Part shown: positions 52,193-61,512 of the stretch, piece after piece | Layout: each line of letters starts with the position of its first letter | How positions within the stretch are numbered: position 1 is the first letter of the stretch | DNA from: Betaproteobacteria bacterium HGW-Betaproteobacteria-16 | Lineage (GTDB): Bacteria > Pseudomonadota > Gammaproteobacteria > Burkholderiales > Burkholderiaceae_C | Direction of reading: 5' to 3' | Assembly (NCBI GenBank): GCA_002840835.1 | Contig: PHCQ01000008.1 | Span: 1 to 64,000, forward strand | DNA: 64,000 nt | Notes under the pieces: generated by a model | What the model was told of the DNA's origin: nothing | Database searches by the model: none | The model's input: only the letters and a program-made list of their open reading frames with translations | Translations under genes and position numbers: made by a program

Positions 52193-53293
52193 ATGGCAGC
52201 TGCGTATTCGGTCGCACTGGTGGGGTTCGCACAAAGCGAATCGGCGACCTTCGAATCCTTTTTCAGTCTCGCGGCCCGCCGTCCGCCAGCCTATGCCGTG
52301 CAGGACGAGGTGTCGGATGCCCAGATCCTGATCGTCAATGCCGACAACCAGCAGGCCCTGAACCTGGTCCAGTTTGCCGAACTGCCGGGCCGGGTGCTGT
52401 TGTTGGGCAACTCCGATGGCGGCACAGGATGGCCGCTGCAGCGAAAGCCGGTGAAGCTGGTGGCGGTGCTGGCCGCACTGGACGCGCTGGTGGGCGTGCG
52501 CTCGCCAAGCCAGAAGAGCCCGCCCGCTGGCAGGGCCCCAACCGATTCCCTGCTGCAAGGTCTCGACGAGAGCATGCGCCTGGCCGGGCGGCGCGCACCA
52601 GCCACAGGCTCACGCTCGCAGACGCAACACGCCCTGGCGCCAGCGGTGAAGAGCGCGCGGCGAATGGCCGATTCGGGCTTTCCCGTCACACGGCCCATGC
52701 AACGCGAGGCCAGTGTTGCGCCGCAGGCCACGCTGGCTCCCCGCGCCAGCCCGCGTTCGGGTGTGGTGCGCCTGACCGACTTCGGCGGGCTGGACGAGAT
52801 GCCTTCGCCGCCGTCAAACCCGACCACGCGATCCGGCCGAGCGACCAGGTCGGCCCCAGGCGCGGACAAGGCTTCACTGCCTGACCTGCCGCGGGGCGAC
52901 ATGCTGCTGGTGGCGGAAAGCCTGGTTGAGGGGCGCATCCTGCACAAGCGGTTCAAGAAGTACGGCCTGAACATCGACTGGTCGCGCGAAGCCAAACAGG
53001 CGCTGGTGATGATGCAGAACCACGCGTACAGGCTGGTGGTCATCGACCGGCTCAACGGCGACCCCGATGCCCTGCAGGTCTGTCGCGCCGCGAAACAGAA
53101 AAAAGGGCCCAAAGGCGCGCCGGTGGTGTTCATGTTCGCCCCCACCGCTGGCAGCATGGACCGCGTCAAGGCCGGCCTCGCTGGCAGCGACGCCTACCTG
53201 TCGCGCTCGGTCGGCGAAGCCGACCTGTACCGCACGCTGGCCCAGCACCGCCTGGTGAGCCTTGACGGCTTTGCTCCAACGAATATCGGATGA
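52193..53293 (+). CDS. Protein with two degenerate receiver-like domains
   Basis: The 366-residue protein has a receiver-like N-terminal region (residues ~5-100, VALVGFAQSESATFESFF to QRKPVKLVAVLAAL), a long Ser/Pro/Arg-rich linker (~100-230) and a C-terminal receiver-like domain (~235-355, MLLVAESLVEGRILHKRF, LVVIDRLNGDPDALQVCR). The C-terminal domain keeps an Asp at the phosphorylation position but lacks the acidic pair and the conserved Lys. It is probably a phosphorylation-independent signalling adaptor. No partner gene is adjacent. Confidence 0.55.
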   Translation: MAAAYSVALVGFAQSESATFESFFSLAARRPPAYAVQDEVSDAQILIVNADNQQALNLVQFAELPGRVLLLGNSDGGTGWPLQRKPVKLVAVLAALDALVGVRSPSQKSPPAGRAPTDSLLQGLDESMRLAGRRAPATGSRSQTQHALAPAVKSARRMADSGFPVTRPMQREASVAPQATLAPRASPRSGVVRLTDFGGLDEMPSPPSNPTTRSGRATRSAPGADKASLPDLPRGDMLLVAESLVEGRILHKRFKKYGLNIDWSREAKQALVMMQNHAYRLVVIDRLNGDPDALQVCRAAKQKKGPKGAPVVFMFAPTAGSMDRVKAGLAGSDAYLSRSVGEADLYRTLAQHRLVSLDGFAPTNIG

Positions 53294-53583
53294 CCCCCCT
53301 GCGCCGCTACGCGGCTTCCCCCCTCTCTGGCGCCTTCGGCTTGGAGGGGGGACGGCGCGAGTGGCCCGGCAAAGCCGGTTCCACCGCGCCCCTGGAATAA
53401 GGCACGCGCTCCGGAACCTTTTTCGGCGGAGCAGGCACGCGGTATTCCAGATGCCTCTACGAAGCGCGTGCCTTATTCCAGGGGCATCAAGGGTCCGGCT
53501 TTGCCGGCCCAAGATGCCGTCCCCCCTCGAAGCACCGCAGGTGCGCCACGGAGGGGGGAAGCCGCGTCAGCGGCGCAGGGGGG
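53285..53583. repeat. Pair of C/G-run repeats in inverted orientation (long hairpin)
   Basis: The left half (53285-53412) and right half (53463-53583) are inverted copies. The arms gcccctggaataaggcacgcgct (23 bp, 53388-53410 and 53463-53485) are perfect. The outer parts, cccccctgcgccgct and accggctttgccggcc-like segments, also pair with few mismatches. It fills the whole spacer between the pseudo-receiver gene and lplT, which converge, so it may act as a bidirectional terminator. Confidence 0.85.
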
Positions 53584-53585
53584 AG

Positions 53586-54869
53586 CTACCCGTGCAAGTC
53601 GTCCCGGCGCGCGATTTCGAGCAGGCGTTCCAGTTCGTGCGGGTGTGTGCGCTGGTTGTGGCGGTGCCAGAGCGCGATCACGCCCATGAAGCCGGCCACC
53701 AGCACGCCGAAGGCGGTGATGGCCATGAAGGCGGACCAGCCCATGGCGGTGGAGAAGCTGTACATCGCGCCCAGCAGCAGAATGCAGGCCTGTTCGTTGA
53801 AGTTCTGCACCGCGATGGAACGGCCGGCGCCCATGAGGTTGTGGCCCCGGTGCTGCAGCAGGGCATTCATGGGCACCACCAGGAAGCCGCCCAGGCCGCC
53901 CAGCAGCACCAGGAACGGCGCGGCGACCCACACGTTGTCGATGAAGTTCATCAATATGACCAGCACGCCCATGGCGATGCCCAGCGGCATGACCCGGGTG
54001 GCCTGGTCCAGCCGCATGCGCATGGATGCCACCACGGCGCCCACCGCCGTGCCGAGCGCCACCACCCCCACCAGCGAAGAGGCTTGCGTGGTGCTGTAGC
54101 CCAGCGCGGCGCCGGCCCACGCCAGCACGATGTAGCGCAGGTTGCCCGACACGCCCCAGAACAGGGTGGTGGTGGCCAGCGAGATCTGGCCGAGGCGGTC
54201 GCGCCACAGGCGCGAGTTGCAGCGCCAGAAATCGGGCAGCAAGGCCAGCGGGTTCTTCGGCATCAGGCGAGGCGTCACGCCGGTCAGCGGAATGCGGGTG
54301 TTGAACCAGGCCGCCAGGGCGTACACGCCCACCAGGGCGGCCACCGCTGCTTCAGCCGGTGTGGATATGCCGGTGTGCAACCAGGGCACATTGATGGACA
54401 GCAGCAGGCCCGACAGCCAGGGGCCCACCAGTTGCCCACCCAGCAGCACGCCCAGAATGATCGAGGCGATGGTCAGGCCTTCGATCCAGCCATTGGCCTT
54501 GACCAGTTGGGATGGCGGCAGCAATTCGGTCAGGATGCCGTATTTCGCCGGCGAGTACGCCGCAGCCCCCAGCCCCACCAGGGTGTAGGCCAGCAAGGGA
54601 TGGACCCCGGTGAGCATGAGCAGACAGCCCACCACCTTGATGGCGTTGCTGATGAACATGACCTGGCCCTTGGGCCTGGCGTCTGCAAACGCCCCCACAA
54701 ACGGCGCCAGCACCACATAGAACAGTGCGAACAGCGGCACCAGGGCCGCGCTCTGCCATTCGGGCGCACCGCGCGTGCGCAGCAGTTCGATGGCGGCCAC
54801 GAACAGCGCGTTGTCAGCCAGGGAGCTGAAAAACTGCGCCGTCATGATGGTGTAGAAGCCGCGCTTCAT
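53586..54869 (-). CDS. lplT: Lysophospholipid transporter LplT
   Basis: This 427-residue MFS protein has about twelve membrane spans, starting MKRGFYTIMTAQFFSSLADNA. LplT flips lysophosphatidylethanolamine across the inner membrane for re-acylation. The segment LADNALFVAAIELL and the FVGAFADARPKGQVMFI loop are typical of the family. It is divergent from alr, an arrangement seen in related betaproteobacteria. Confidence 0.88.
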   Translation of the reverse strand: MKRGFYTIMTAQFFSSLADNALFVAAIELLRTRGAPEWQSAALVPLFALFYVVLAPFVGAFADARPKGQVMFISNAIKVVGCLLMLTGVHPLLAYTLVGLGAAAYSPAKYGILTELLPPSQLVKANGWIEGLTIASIILGVLLGGQLVGPWLSGLLLSINVPWLHTGISTPAEAAVAALVGVYALAAWFNTRIPLTGVTPRLMPKNPLALLPDFWRCNSRLWRDRLGQISLATTTLFWGVSGNLRYIVLAWAGAALGYSTTQASSLVGVVALGTAVGAVVASMRMRLDQATRVMPLGIAMGVLVILMNFIDNVWVAAPFLVLLGGLGGFLVVPMNALLQHRGHNLMGAGRSIAVQNFNEQACILLLGAMYSFSTAMGWSAFMAITAFGVLVAGFMGVIALWHRHNQRTHPHELERLLEIARRDDLHG

Positions 54870-55100
54870 GGCGATGAATTTATGGCCCGTGTGGGTGGGC
54901 AGTGGGGGTGTGCGGCGGCGCTTTTGTGCGAAAGTTCGACGTCTGGTCTCCAGCGATGGCGGGTTATAGCACGCCAAATGTGACAGCTTGTAAGCGCGGG
55001 TGTGCCGAAATGGACATCTGCGCCGGCCTTTTGCCTGAAGCAGGTCACGATCCGTCCGCCATTGAGACTTTTCCAACAACCCCGGTTCAACCTACCCACC

Positions 55101-56246
55101 ATGCCGCGTCCCATTCTGGCCACCGTGCACCCCGAGGCCTTGCGCCACAACCTGCAGCGTGCACGCGATTGTGCGCCCGACGCCCGGGTGTGGGCGGTGG
55201 TCAAGGCCAATGCCTACGGTCATGGAATCGAACGCTGTTTTGACGCGCTGCGTTCGGCCGACGGCTTTGCGCTGCTGGATCTGGCCGAAGCCGAGCGGGT
55301 GCGGGCGTTGGGCTGGCGTGGGCCGGTGCTGCTGCTCGAAGGCGTGTTCGAGTTGCGTGACCTGGAACTGTGTTCGCGCCTGCAGCTGTGGCACACCGTG
55401 CACTGCACCGAGCAGATCGACTGGCTGGCGGCACACAAGACCCAGGTCCCTCATCGGGTGTTTCTCAAGCTCAACTCGGGCATGAACCGCCTTGGCTTCA
55501 AGCCGGCCGCGTTCCGCGCCGCATGGGCACGCCTGAACGCGCTGCCCCAGGTGGACGAGATTTCACTGATGACCCACTTCAGCGACGCCGACGGCGAGCG
55601 CGGGATTGCCCACCAACTGGCGGCGTTTGAGGCAGCCACCGCCGACTTGCCCGGCGAGCGCAGCCTGTGCAACAGCGCGGCCATCCTGCGCCATGCCGCC
55701 GTCGCTTTGAAGAGCCGTGCCGGTGAAGCCGCCACCGAGGTGCTGGCCTCCGACTGGGTACGCTCCGGCATCGCCACCTACGGCGGTGCCCCTGACCACC
55801 CAGCCCGCACCGCCGCCGACTGGAATCTGCAGCCCGCCATGACCCTGAGCAGCCGCCTGATCGGCGTGCAGGCGCTGGAGGCGGGCGACACCGTGGGGTA
55901 TGGGTCGGCCTTCACCGCAGACCGGCCCATGCGCGTGGGTGTGGTGGCCTGTGGATACGCCGACGGGTATCCGCGGCACGCGCCCAACGGCACGCCCATT
56001 CTGGTGGACGGGGTGCGCACACGGGTGGTGGGGCGGGTGAGCATGGACATGATCACGGTCGACCTTTCGCCACTGGACGAAGCGGGTCACGCGTGCGGTG
56101 TGGGTGCGGAGGTGGTGCTGTGGGGGCGCAGCGCGAGCGGGGCGGTGTTGCCGGTGGACGAGGTGGCGCATGCGGCGGGCACGATTTCTTATGAGCTGCT
56201 TTGCGCGGTGGCGCAGCGGGTGCCGTTTGCGGTAGGAGAGGGCTGA
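55101..56246 (+). CDS. alr: Alanine racemase
   Basis: This 381-residue PLP enzyme interconverts L- and D-alanine for peptidoglycan. The PLP lysine is in [10 protein letters not shown], the catalytic tyrosine in TVGYGSAF, and [10 protein letters not shown] and [11 protein letters not shown] are the conserved C-terminal segments. The start at 55101 gives the normal N-terminus [17 protein letters not shown]. Confidence 0.95.
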   Translation: MPRPILATVHPEALRHNLQRARDCAPDARVWAVVKANAYGHGIERCFDALRSADGFALLDLAEAERVRALGWRGPVLLLEGVFELRDLELCSRLQLWHTVHCTEQIDWLAAHKTQVPHRVFLKLNSGMNRLGFKPAAFRAAWARLNALPQVDEISLMTHFSDADGERGIAHQLAAFEAATADLPGERSLCNSAAILRHAAVALKSRAGEAATEVLASDWVRSGIATYGGAPDHPARTAADWNLQPAMTLSSRLIGVQALEAGDTVGYGSAFTADRPMRVGVVACGYADGYPRHAPNGTPILVDGVRTRVVGRVSMDMITVDLSPLDEAGHACGVGAEVVLWGRSASGAVLPVDEVAHAAGTISYELLCAVAQRVPFAVGEG

Positions 56247-56580
56247 AGGGGCTGGAAGTCACCCCCCGCGCCGCCTTTGGCGTCACCCCCTGAAGGCGCG
56301 CACACCCGGTGGCCCGTCAAAGCCGGTTCCACGGGTGCCCTGGAAGAACACCTCCTCGCCGGAGGGCGCTACCCCACTCCCTCCCCCAGCGGGGAAGGGA
56401 GCGAAGCCAACGGCGTTCCCGGTGACGCCCATTCCTGCGCCCTCCATGGACGCCCCCCCAGTCTGCACATCACAACCATCGGAGATCTCGATCACTGGGT
56501 CCCGAAACGCTGTCTGAATCGCCACTGACTTGTACCCCTAGGGGTATGTGTGTATACTCCTTGTCGTACAGGAGAACACC
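56247..56580. other. Intergenic region with repeats and the RND promoter
   Basis: 56259-56348 carries another copy of the C/G-run repeat family (ccccccgcgccgcc, gtcaaagccggttccac, gggtgccctgga). A second low-complexity stretch (ccctcccccagcggggaagg) follows. The promoter and operator of the RND operon lie at 56531-56559. Confidence 0.65.
56531..56559 (+). promoter_or_regulatory. Promoter of the RND operon with a CsoR/CstR-type palindrome in the spacer
   Basis: TTGTAC (56531-56536), a 17-bp spacer and TATACT (56554-56559) make a good sigma-70 promoter. The perfect 14-bp palindrome tacccctaggggta (56534-56547) overlaps the -35 element. C-run/G-run palindromes of this type are bound by CsoR/RcnR/CstR-family repressors that respond to copper, other metals or sulfane sulfur. 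No such repressor gene is in the window. Confidence 0.75.
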
Positions 56581-57756
56581 ATGTCCAGCCCCATCAAAAC
56601 CCGTCTTCACAGGACCCGTCCCAGCGCCGCTCAGGTGCTGCATCCCGGCGTCCCGCGCCACCTCGCGCCTGTCGCCCTGACGCTCGTACTGCTGACGGGG
56701 GCCATGCTCTGGATCGGGGGTGCGGCGCACGCGGCCGAGCCGGCCAAGGTGGCGGCGAGCGCGCAGGTGCCGGTGGTTACCCTGGGCTCGCGTGCCGTGG
56801 GCTCGGGCTTGTCGCTGGATGGCAGTCTGCAGGCGGTGCGGCAGAGCACCCTGTCGGCCCAGGCCAGTGGGCGCATCGCCGAACTGCGTGTGAAGGCAGG
56901 TGATCAGGTCAAGGCCGGGCAGGTGCTGGCGGTGGTCGATGACCGCGCCACGCAGGCCGGTGTGGCGCAGGCCCAGGCGGGGTTTGCGCAGGCCGACGCC
57001 CAGTTGGCCAACGCCCGTGCCCACTATGAACGCACCCGTGAGCTGCGGGAAAAGGGCTTCATGGCACAGGCCGCGCTGGACACGGCGCAAGCCCAGTTGC
57101 GCGCCGCCACGGCGGGTGTGGCAGCCGCGCGTGCTGGCCAGACACAGTCTTCGCTGGCACAGGGCTTCACCCGCCTGACCGCGCCTTACGACGGTTGGGT
57201 GCTGCAAACGCATGCCGAAGCCGGCACGCTGGCCATGCCGGGTTCGCCGGTGGTCACGGTCTACGCGCCGCAACCGATCCGTGCGGTGGTGCATGTGCCT
57301 GCGTCGCAACAGGCGCTGGCGCTGGCCGCCCAGCGGGTGGAAGTGCTGCTTCCCGGTGCCGACGGCCGTTGGGTGACGCCAGAGAAACGCACCAGCCTGC
57401 CGGCGGCCGACGCCGTGTCGCAAACCGTGGAATGGCGGCTGGACCTCAGCGAGGCCGACGGTGCCGACCAGGTTCCCGGGCGCAACGTGCAGGTGCGCTT
57501 TGTGGGTGCCGCCGTGGCCAATGCGCCGCAGCGGCTCCTGGTGCCCGCATCGGCGGTGCTGCATCGCGGCGAATTGACGGCCGTGTACCTGGCCACCGCC
57601 GAGGGACACCCCACCGCCTTCGTGCTGCGCGCGGTGCGCCTGGGCGCAGACCATGGCGAGGCGGGAGTGGAAGTGCTGTCGGGCCTGCGAGCCGGTGATC
57701 GGGTTGCGCTCGATCCGGTGCGCGCCGGCTTGAGCGGCGCGCAGGTGGCCCAGTGA
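56581..57756 (+). CDS. RND efflux periplasmic adaptor (membrane fusion protein)
   Basis: This 391-residue adaptor has a signal/anchor (VALTLVLLTGAMLWIGGAAHA), a lipoyl/barrel-sandwich half (GRIAELRVKAGDQVKAGQVLAVVD), a helical hairpin (~105-175), a second lipoyl half (LTAPYDGWVLQTHAEAGTLA) and a beta-barrel domain. It links the inner-membrane pump to an outer-membrane channel, which is not encoded here. The ATG at 56581 has aggag upstream. Confidence 0.9.
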   Translation: MSSPIKTRLHRTRPSAAQVLHPGVPRHLAPVALTLVLLTGAMLWIGGAAHAAEPAKVAASAQVPVVTLGSRAVGSGLSLDGSLQAVRQSTLSAQASGRIAELRVKAGDQVKAGQVLAVVDDRATQAGVAQAQAGFAQADAQLANARAHYERTRELREKGFMAQAALDTAQAQLRAATAGVAAARAGQTQSSLAQGFTRLTAPYDGWVLQTHAEAGTLAMPGSPVVTVYAPQPIRAVVHVPASQQALALAAQRVEVLLPGADGRWVTPEKRTSLPAADAVSQTVEWRLDLSEADGADQVPGRNVQVRFVGAAVANAPQRLLVPASAVLHRGELTAVYLATAEGHPTAFVLRAVRLGADHGEAGVEVLSGLRAGDRVALDPVRAGLSGAQVAQ

Positions 57757-60700
57757 GTTCGATCACACCAGAGAACACGGCCATGAACCATCCCAACACC
57801 ACGCCCTCTGCACCTGAAAAGCTTGGCTTTTCCGGCTCGGTGGCGCGCATGTTCCAGAGCAACGCCATCACGCCCCTGCTGGCGCTGGTGGCCCTGCTGC
57901 TGGGCCTGTTCGCCGTGATGGTCACGCCGCGCGAGGAAGAGCCGCAGATCAATGTGACCATGGCGAACGTGCTCATCCCGTTCCCCGGTGCGTCGAGTGC
58001 CGACGTGGCACAGATGGTGGCCGTACCGGCCGAACACGTGCTGTCGCAGATCCAGGGCATTGAGCACACCTATTCGGTGGCCCGCCCCGGCATGGCGGTG
58101 CTCACCGTGCAGTTCCAGGTGGGGGTGCCACGCACCGAGGCGCTGGTGCGCCTGTACGACGTGCTCAATGCCAACCAGGACTGGTTGCCCCAGGGCCTGG
58201 GCGTGATGGCGCCGATCGTCAAACCCAAAGGCATCGACGATGTGCCGGTGCTGGCCGCCACGCTGTGGAGCCCCGATGCCGACAGTGCGCACGACCTGGA
58301 GCGTGTGGCTCACGCGCTGGAGAGCGAGCTCAAGCGAGTGCCGGGAACGCGAGAGGTGGAAACCATTGGCGGCCCAGGCCGTGCGGTGCATGTGTGGCTG
58401 GACCCGGCTCGGCTGCGCGAACGTGGCGTGAGCGTGCAGGCCCTGCATGGTGCCGTTGCGTCGGCCAATCAGGCCATGCCAGCGGGCACAGTGGCCAATC
58501 CGGACGCCGCTGCGCAAGAGCCTGGCATGCTCAGCGTGCAGACGGGCGAATTCCTGCAGAACGAGCAGGATGTGGGCGACATTGTCGTTGGCGTGAGCCA
58601 GGGCCGTCCCGTGTACCTCCGTGAGGTGGCGCGGGTGGAGGCCGGTGCGATGCTGCCCCAGAACTACGTGTGGTTCACGCCGGGAGCGGCCGCCGACCCG
58701 GATCAGGCCGCACAGGCCGGCCAGCGGTACCCGGCGGTCACGATCACCGTCACCAAGAAGCCCGGTGAAAACGCGGTCGACGTGGCGCAGGGTGTGCGCG
58801 AGCGCCTGGACAACCTGAAGAACAGCGTGATCCCCGACAACGTCGAGGTCAGCATCACGCGCGACTACGGCCAGACGGCCGCTGACAAAGCCAACAAGCT
58901 GATCCAGAAGCTGATCTTTGCCACCGGCAGCGTGATCATTCTGGTGGGACTGGCGCTGGGCCGGCGCGAAGCCATCATCGTGGGCGCGGCCGTGATCCTC
59001 ACCCTGACCGCCACGCTGTTCGCCAGCTGGGCCTGGGGCTTCACGCTGAACCGCGTGTCGCTGTTCGCGCTCATCTTCTCGATCGGCATCCTCGTGGACG
59101 ACGCCATCGTGGTGGTGGAGAACATCCACCGCCACCGCGGCCTCACGCCCGACGCGCCGCTCGCCGAGATCATTCCGCGCGCGGTCGATGAAGTGGGTGG
59201 CCCCACCATTCTGGCCACGTTCACCGTGATCGCGGCGCTGCTGCCCATGGCCTTCGTGAGCGGCCTGATGGGCCCCTACATGAGCCCGATCCCCATCAAC
59301 GCCAGCATGGGCATGGCGATCTCGCTGGCCATTGCGTTCACCGTCACGCCATGGCTCGCACTCAAGCTGACCAAGACCACAGGGTCAGGCGCACACGCCC
59401 ACGGCCCGAGCAAACTGAACAGCGCCCTGCAGCGGCTCTTCACCCGCGTGCTCACGCCTTTCCTGCAAAGCGCGAAAAAGCGCTGGTTGCTGCTGGCCGG
59501 CATCCTGGTGGCGCTCATGCTCTCTGTGGGCCTGACCGTGGTGCAGTGGGTGGTGATGAAGATGCTGCCCTTCGACAACAAGAGCGAGTACCAGGTGGTG
59601 CTCGACATGCCGGTGGGCACACCGCTGGAAGACACCGCTGCCGCGCTGCAGGACATGAGCACCTGGCTGGCCATGCAGAAGGAAGTGGCCGATGTGCAAG
59701 GCTACGCCGGCACCGCCAGCCCCATCACCTTCAACGGCCTGGTGCGCCAGTACTACCTGCGTGCGGACGCCGAAGGCGGTGATCTGCAGATCAATCTGGT
59801 GGCTGCCAGCGAACGCAGCGAACAAAGCCACGCCATCGCACAGCGCCACCGCATCGAACTGGAGAAGATCGCCGCTGTGCACGGTGCCCGCATCAAGGTG
59901 GTGGAGGTGCCGCCAGGCCCGCCAGTGCTCTCGCCCATCGTGGCCGAGGTGTACGGGCCCGATGAAGCCGGCCGCGCCGAACTGGCCCGCCGCGTGGCCA
60001 AGGCCTTCGGCGACACGCCAGACATTGTCGGCATCGACACCTCGCTGAAGGAAGACGCACCGCGCGCCTTCTTGCGCATCCAGCGCCAGCGCGCCGAATC
60101 GCTGGGCATCCCGGTGCAGGTGATCGCGCAGACGGTGAACGCTGCACTCTCCGGCACCGACGCTGCCTTCCTGCACGATGGCCAGTCGCGCTACCCGGTG
60201 GCGGTGCGCCTGCAATTGCCGCGTGATGCCCAGGTGGGCCTGGACAGCTTGCTGGCCTTGCCCATGCAGGCCGCCGGCGGACGCATGGTGCCCTTGTCCG
60301 AGCTGGTGCGGGTGGAGCGTGGCGTGACCGACCAACCGCGCTACACCAAGAACCTGTTGCCGGTCACTTACGTGATGGGCGACATGGCGGGCGCGCAGGA
60401 TTCGCCGCTGTACGGCCTGTTCGCCATTCGCAGCCAGCTCGACGCTGCTGCCTTGCCCAACACCGGTGAGCTGGGCGAATACTGGATCAGCCAGCCCGCT
60501 GACCCCTATCGCCAGTACGCCATCAAGTGGGACGGCGAATCGCAGATCACGTATGAGACCTTCCGCGACATGGGTGCCGCCTACGGCGTGGGCCTGATCC
60601 TGATCTACCTGCTGGTGGTGGCGCAGTTCCGCAGCTACGTCACGCCGCTGGTCATCATGGCGCCCATCCCGCTCACCATCATCGGTGTGATGCCTGGCCA

Positions 60701-61049
60701 CGCATTGCTGGGTGCGCAGTTCACCGCCACCAGCATGATCGGCATGATCGCGCTGGCCGGCATCATCGTGCGCAACTCCATCCTGCTGGTCGACTTCATC
60801 GAGCTGGAGACCGCGCGCGGCCTGGCATTTGCCGACGCAGTGGTGCAGTCGGCTGCGGTGCGGGCACAACCCATTGCGCTGACCGGCCTGGCCGCCATGA
60901 TGGGCGCCTTCTTCATCCTGGACGACCCGATCTTCAACGGCCTGGCCGTGTCGCTGATCTTTGGCATTGCCGTGTCTACCCTGCTCACGCTGGTGGTGAT
61001 TCCCGTTCTCTATTTCGCTGTCTACCGTCGGCAGCACGCCGAATCCTGA
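57753..61049 (+). CDS. RND family efflux pump permease
   Basis: This 1098-residue inner-membrane pump has twelve spans and two large periplasmic loops. The N-terminus carries the PREEEPQINV motif after the first span, and TM4 has the proton-relay acidic pair in GILVDDAIVVVENIHRH. It belongs to the HAE/CusA-like superfamily, in a group with a DUF2892 gene next to it; the substrate is unknown. The GTG at 57753 overlaps the adaptor stop and has AGGTGG upstream; the next ATG is at 57783. Confidence 0.92.
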   Translation: MSSITPENTAMNHPNTTPSAPEKLGFSGSVARMFQSNAITPLLALVALLLGLFAVMVTPREEEPQINVTMANVLIPFPGASSADVAQMVAVPAEHVLSQIQGIEHTYSVARPGMAVLTVQFQVGVPRTEALVRLYDVLNANQDWLPQGLGVMAPIVKPKGIDDVPVLAATLWSPDADSAHDLERVAHALESELKRVPGTREVETIGGPGRAVHVWLDPARLRERGVSVQALHGAVASANQAMPAGTVANPDAAAQEPGMLSVQTGEFLQNEQDVGDIVVGVSQGRPVYLREVARVEAGAMLPQNYVWFTPGAAADPDQAAQAGQRYPAVTITVTKKPGENAVDVAQGVRERLDNLKNSVIPDNVEVSITRDYGQTAADKANKLIQKLIFATGSVIILVGLALGRREAIIVGAAVILTLTATLFASWAWGFTLNRVSLFALIFSIGILVDDAIVVVENIHRHRGLTPDAPLAEIIPRAVDEVGGPTILATFTVIAALLPMAFVSGLMGPYMSPIPINASMGMAISLAIAFTVTPWLALKLTKTTGSGAHAHGPSKLNSALQRLFTRVLTPFLQSAKKRWLLLAGILVALMLSVGLTVVQWVVMKMLPFDNKSEYQVVLDMPVGTPLEDTAAALQDMSTWLAMQKEVADVQGYAGTASPITFNGLVRQYYLRADAEGGDLQINLVAASERSEQSHAIAQRHRIELEKIAAVHGARIKVVEVPPGPPVLSPIVAEVYGPDEAGRAELARRVAKAFGDTPDIVGIDTSLKEDAPRAFLRIQRQRAESLGIPVQVIAQTVNAALSGTDAAFLHDGQSRYPVAVRLQLPRDAQVGLDSLLALPMQAAGGRMVPLSELVRVERGVTDQPRYTKNLLPVTYVMGDMAGAQDSPLYGLFAIRSQLDAAALPNTGELGEYWISQPADPYRQYAIKWDGESQITYETFRDMGAAYGVGLILIYLLVVAQFRSYVTPLVIMAPIPLTIIGVMPGHALLGAQFTATSMIGMIALAGIIVRNSILLVDFIELETARGLAFADAVVQSAAVRAQPIALTGLAAMMGAFFILDDPIFNGLAVSLIFGIAVSTLLTLVVIPVLYFAVYRRQHAES

Positions 61050-61085
61050 TCCTGTTTCCTCTGTTTTTTCACCAAGGAGTTTTAT

Positions 61086-61310
61086 ATGACCGTCGAACGC
61101 TACATCCGCATCATGGCCGGCTTTGTTGTCATGCTCTCGCTCGCGCTGGGCATTGAAGGCAGCCCCATTTTCGTGAACCAGTGGTTCCTGGCCCTCACGG
61201 CTTTTGCGGGCTTCAACCTGTTCCAGTCGGGCATCACCGGCTTCTGCCCACCGGCTTTCCTTTTCAGGTGGCTGGGTGTGCCGGAGGGTGGCAGCGCTTG
61301 TAGGAAGTGA
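61086..61310 (+). CDS. DUF2892 (YgaP-like transmembrane) protein
   Basis: This 74-residue protein has two membrane spans (IMAGFVVMLSLALGI; FLALTAFAGFNLFQSG) with the family motif NxFQSxxTGFCPP and a conserved Cys. DUF2892 is the membrane part of YgaP-type rhodaneses, linked to sulfur or metal stress. It is the third gene of the RND operon, 36 bases after the pump. Confidence 0.88.
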   Translation: MTVERYIRIMAGFVVMLSLALGIEGSPIFVNQWFLALTAFAGFNLFQSGITGFCPPAFLFRWLGVPEGGSACRK

Positions 61311-61418
61311 AGCCCCCCTGCGCCGCTTCGCGACTTCCCCCCGGAGGGGGGACGCACCCTGTGGCCTGGCAGAGCCAGTTCCACGGGTGCCCTGGACGGG
61401 GCACGCGCTCCGGAGAGG
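61311..61418. repeat. Dispersed C/G-run intergenic repeat after the RND operon
   Basis: It has the layout of the other copies: cccccctgcgccgcttcgcg, tccccccggaggggggacg, gcagagccagttccacggg, and ggggcacgcgctccgg. The last part matches the arm of the inverted pair at 53401. Confidence 0.78.
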
Positions 61419-61512
61419 GTAGAGCTACCTCCTACGCCGCTTTGCGTCTGATGCTCGGCCATCTGTGCCGGTGTGCTGAAGTCGCCGCTGTTTTTTCTGT
61501 CCAAGAATCACC

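Noticed and set aside
56380-56430. ccctcccccagcggggaagg stretch as a possible terminator
   Set aside because: The stem is imperfect, no T-run follows and it is part of the dispersed repeat family.
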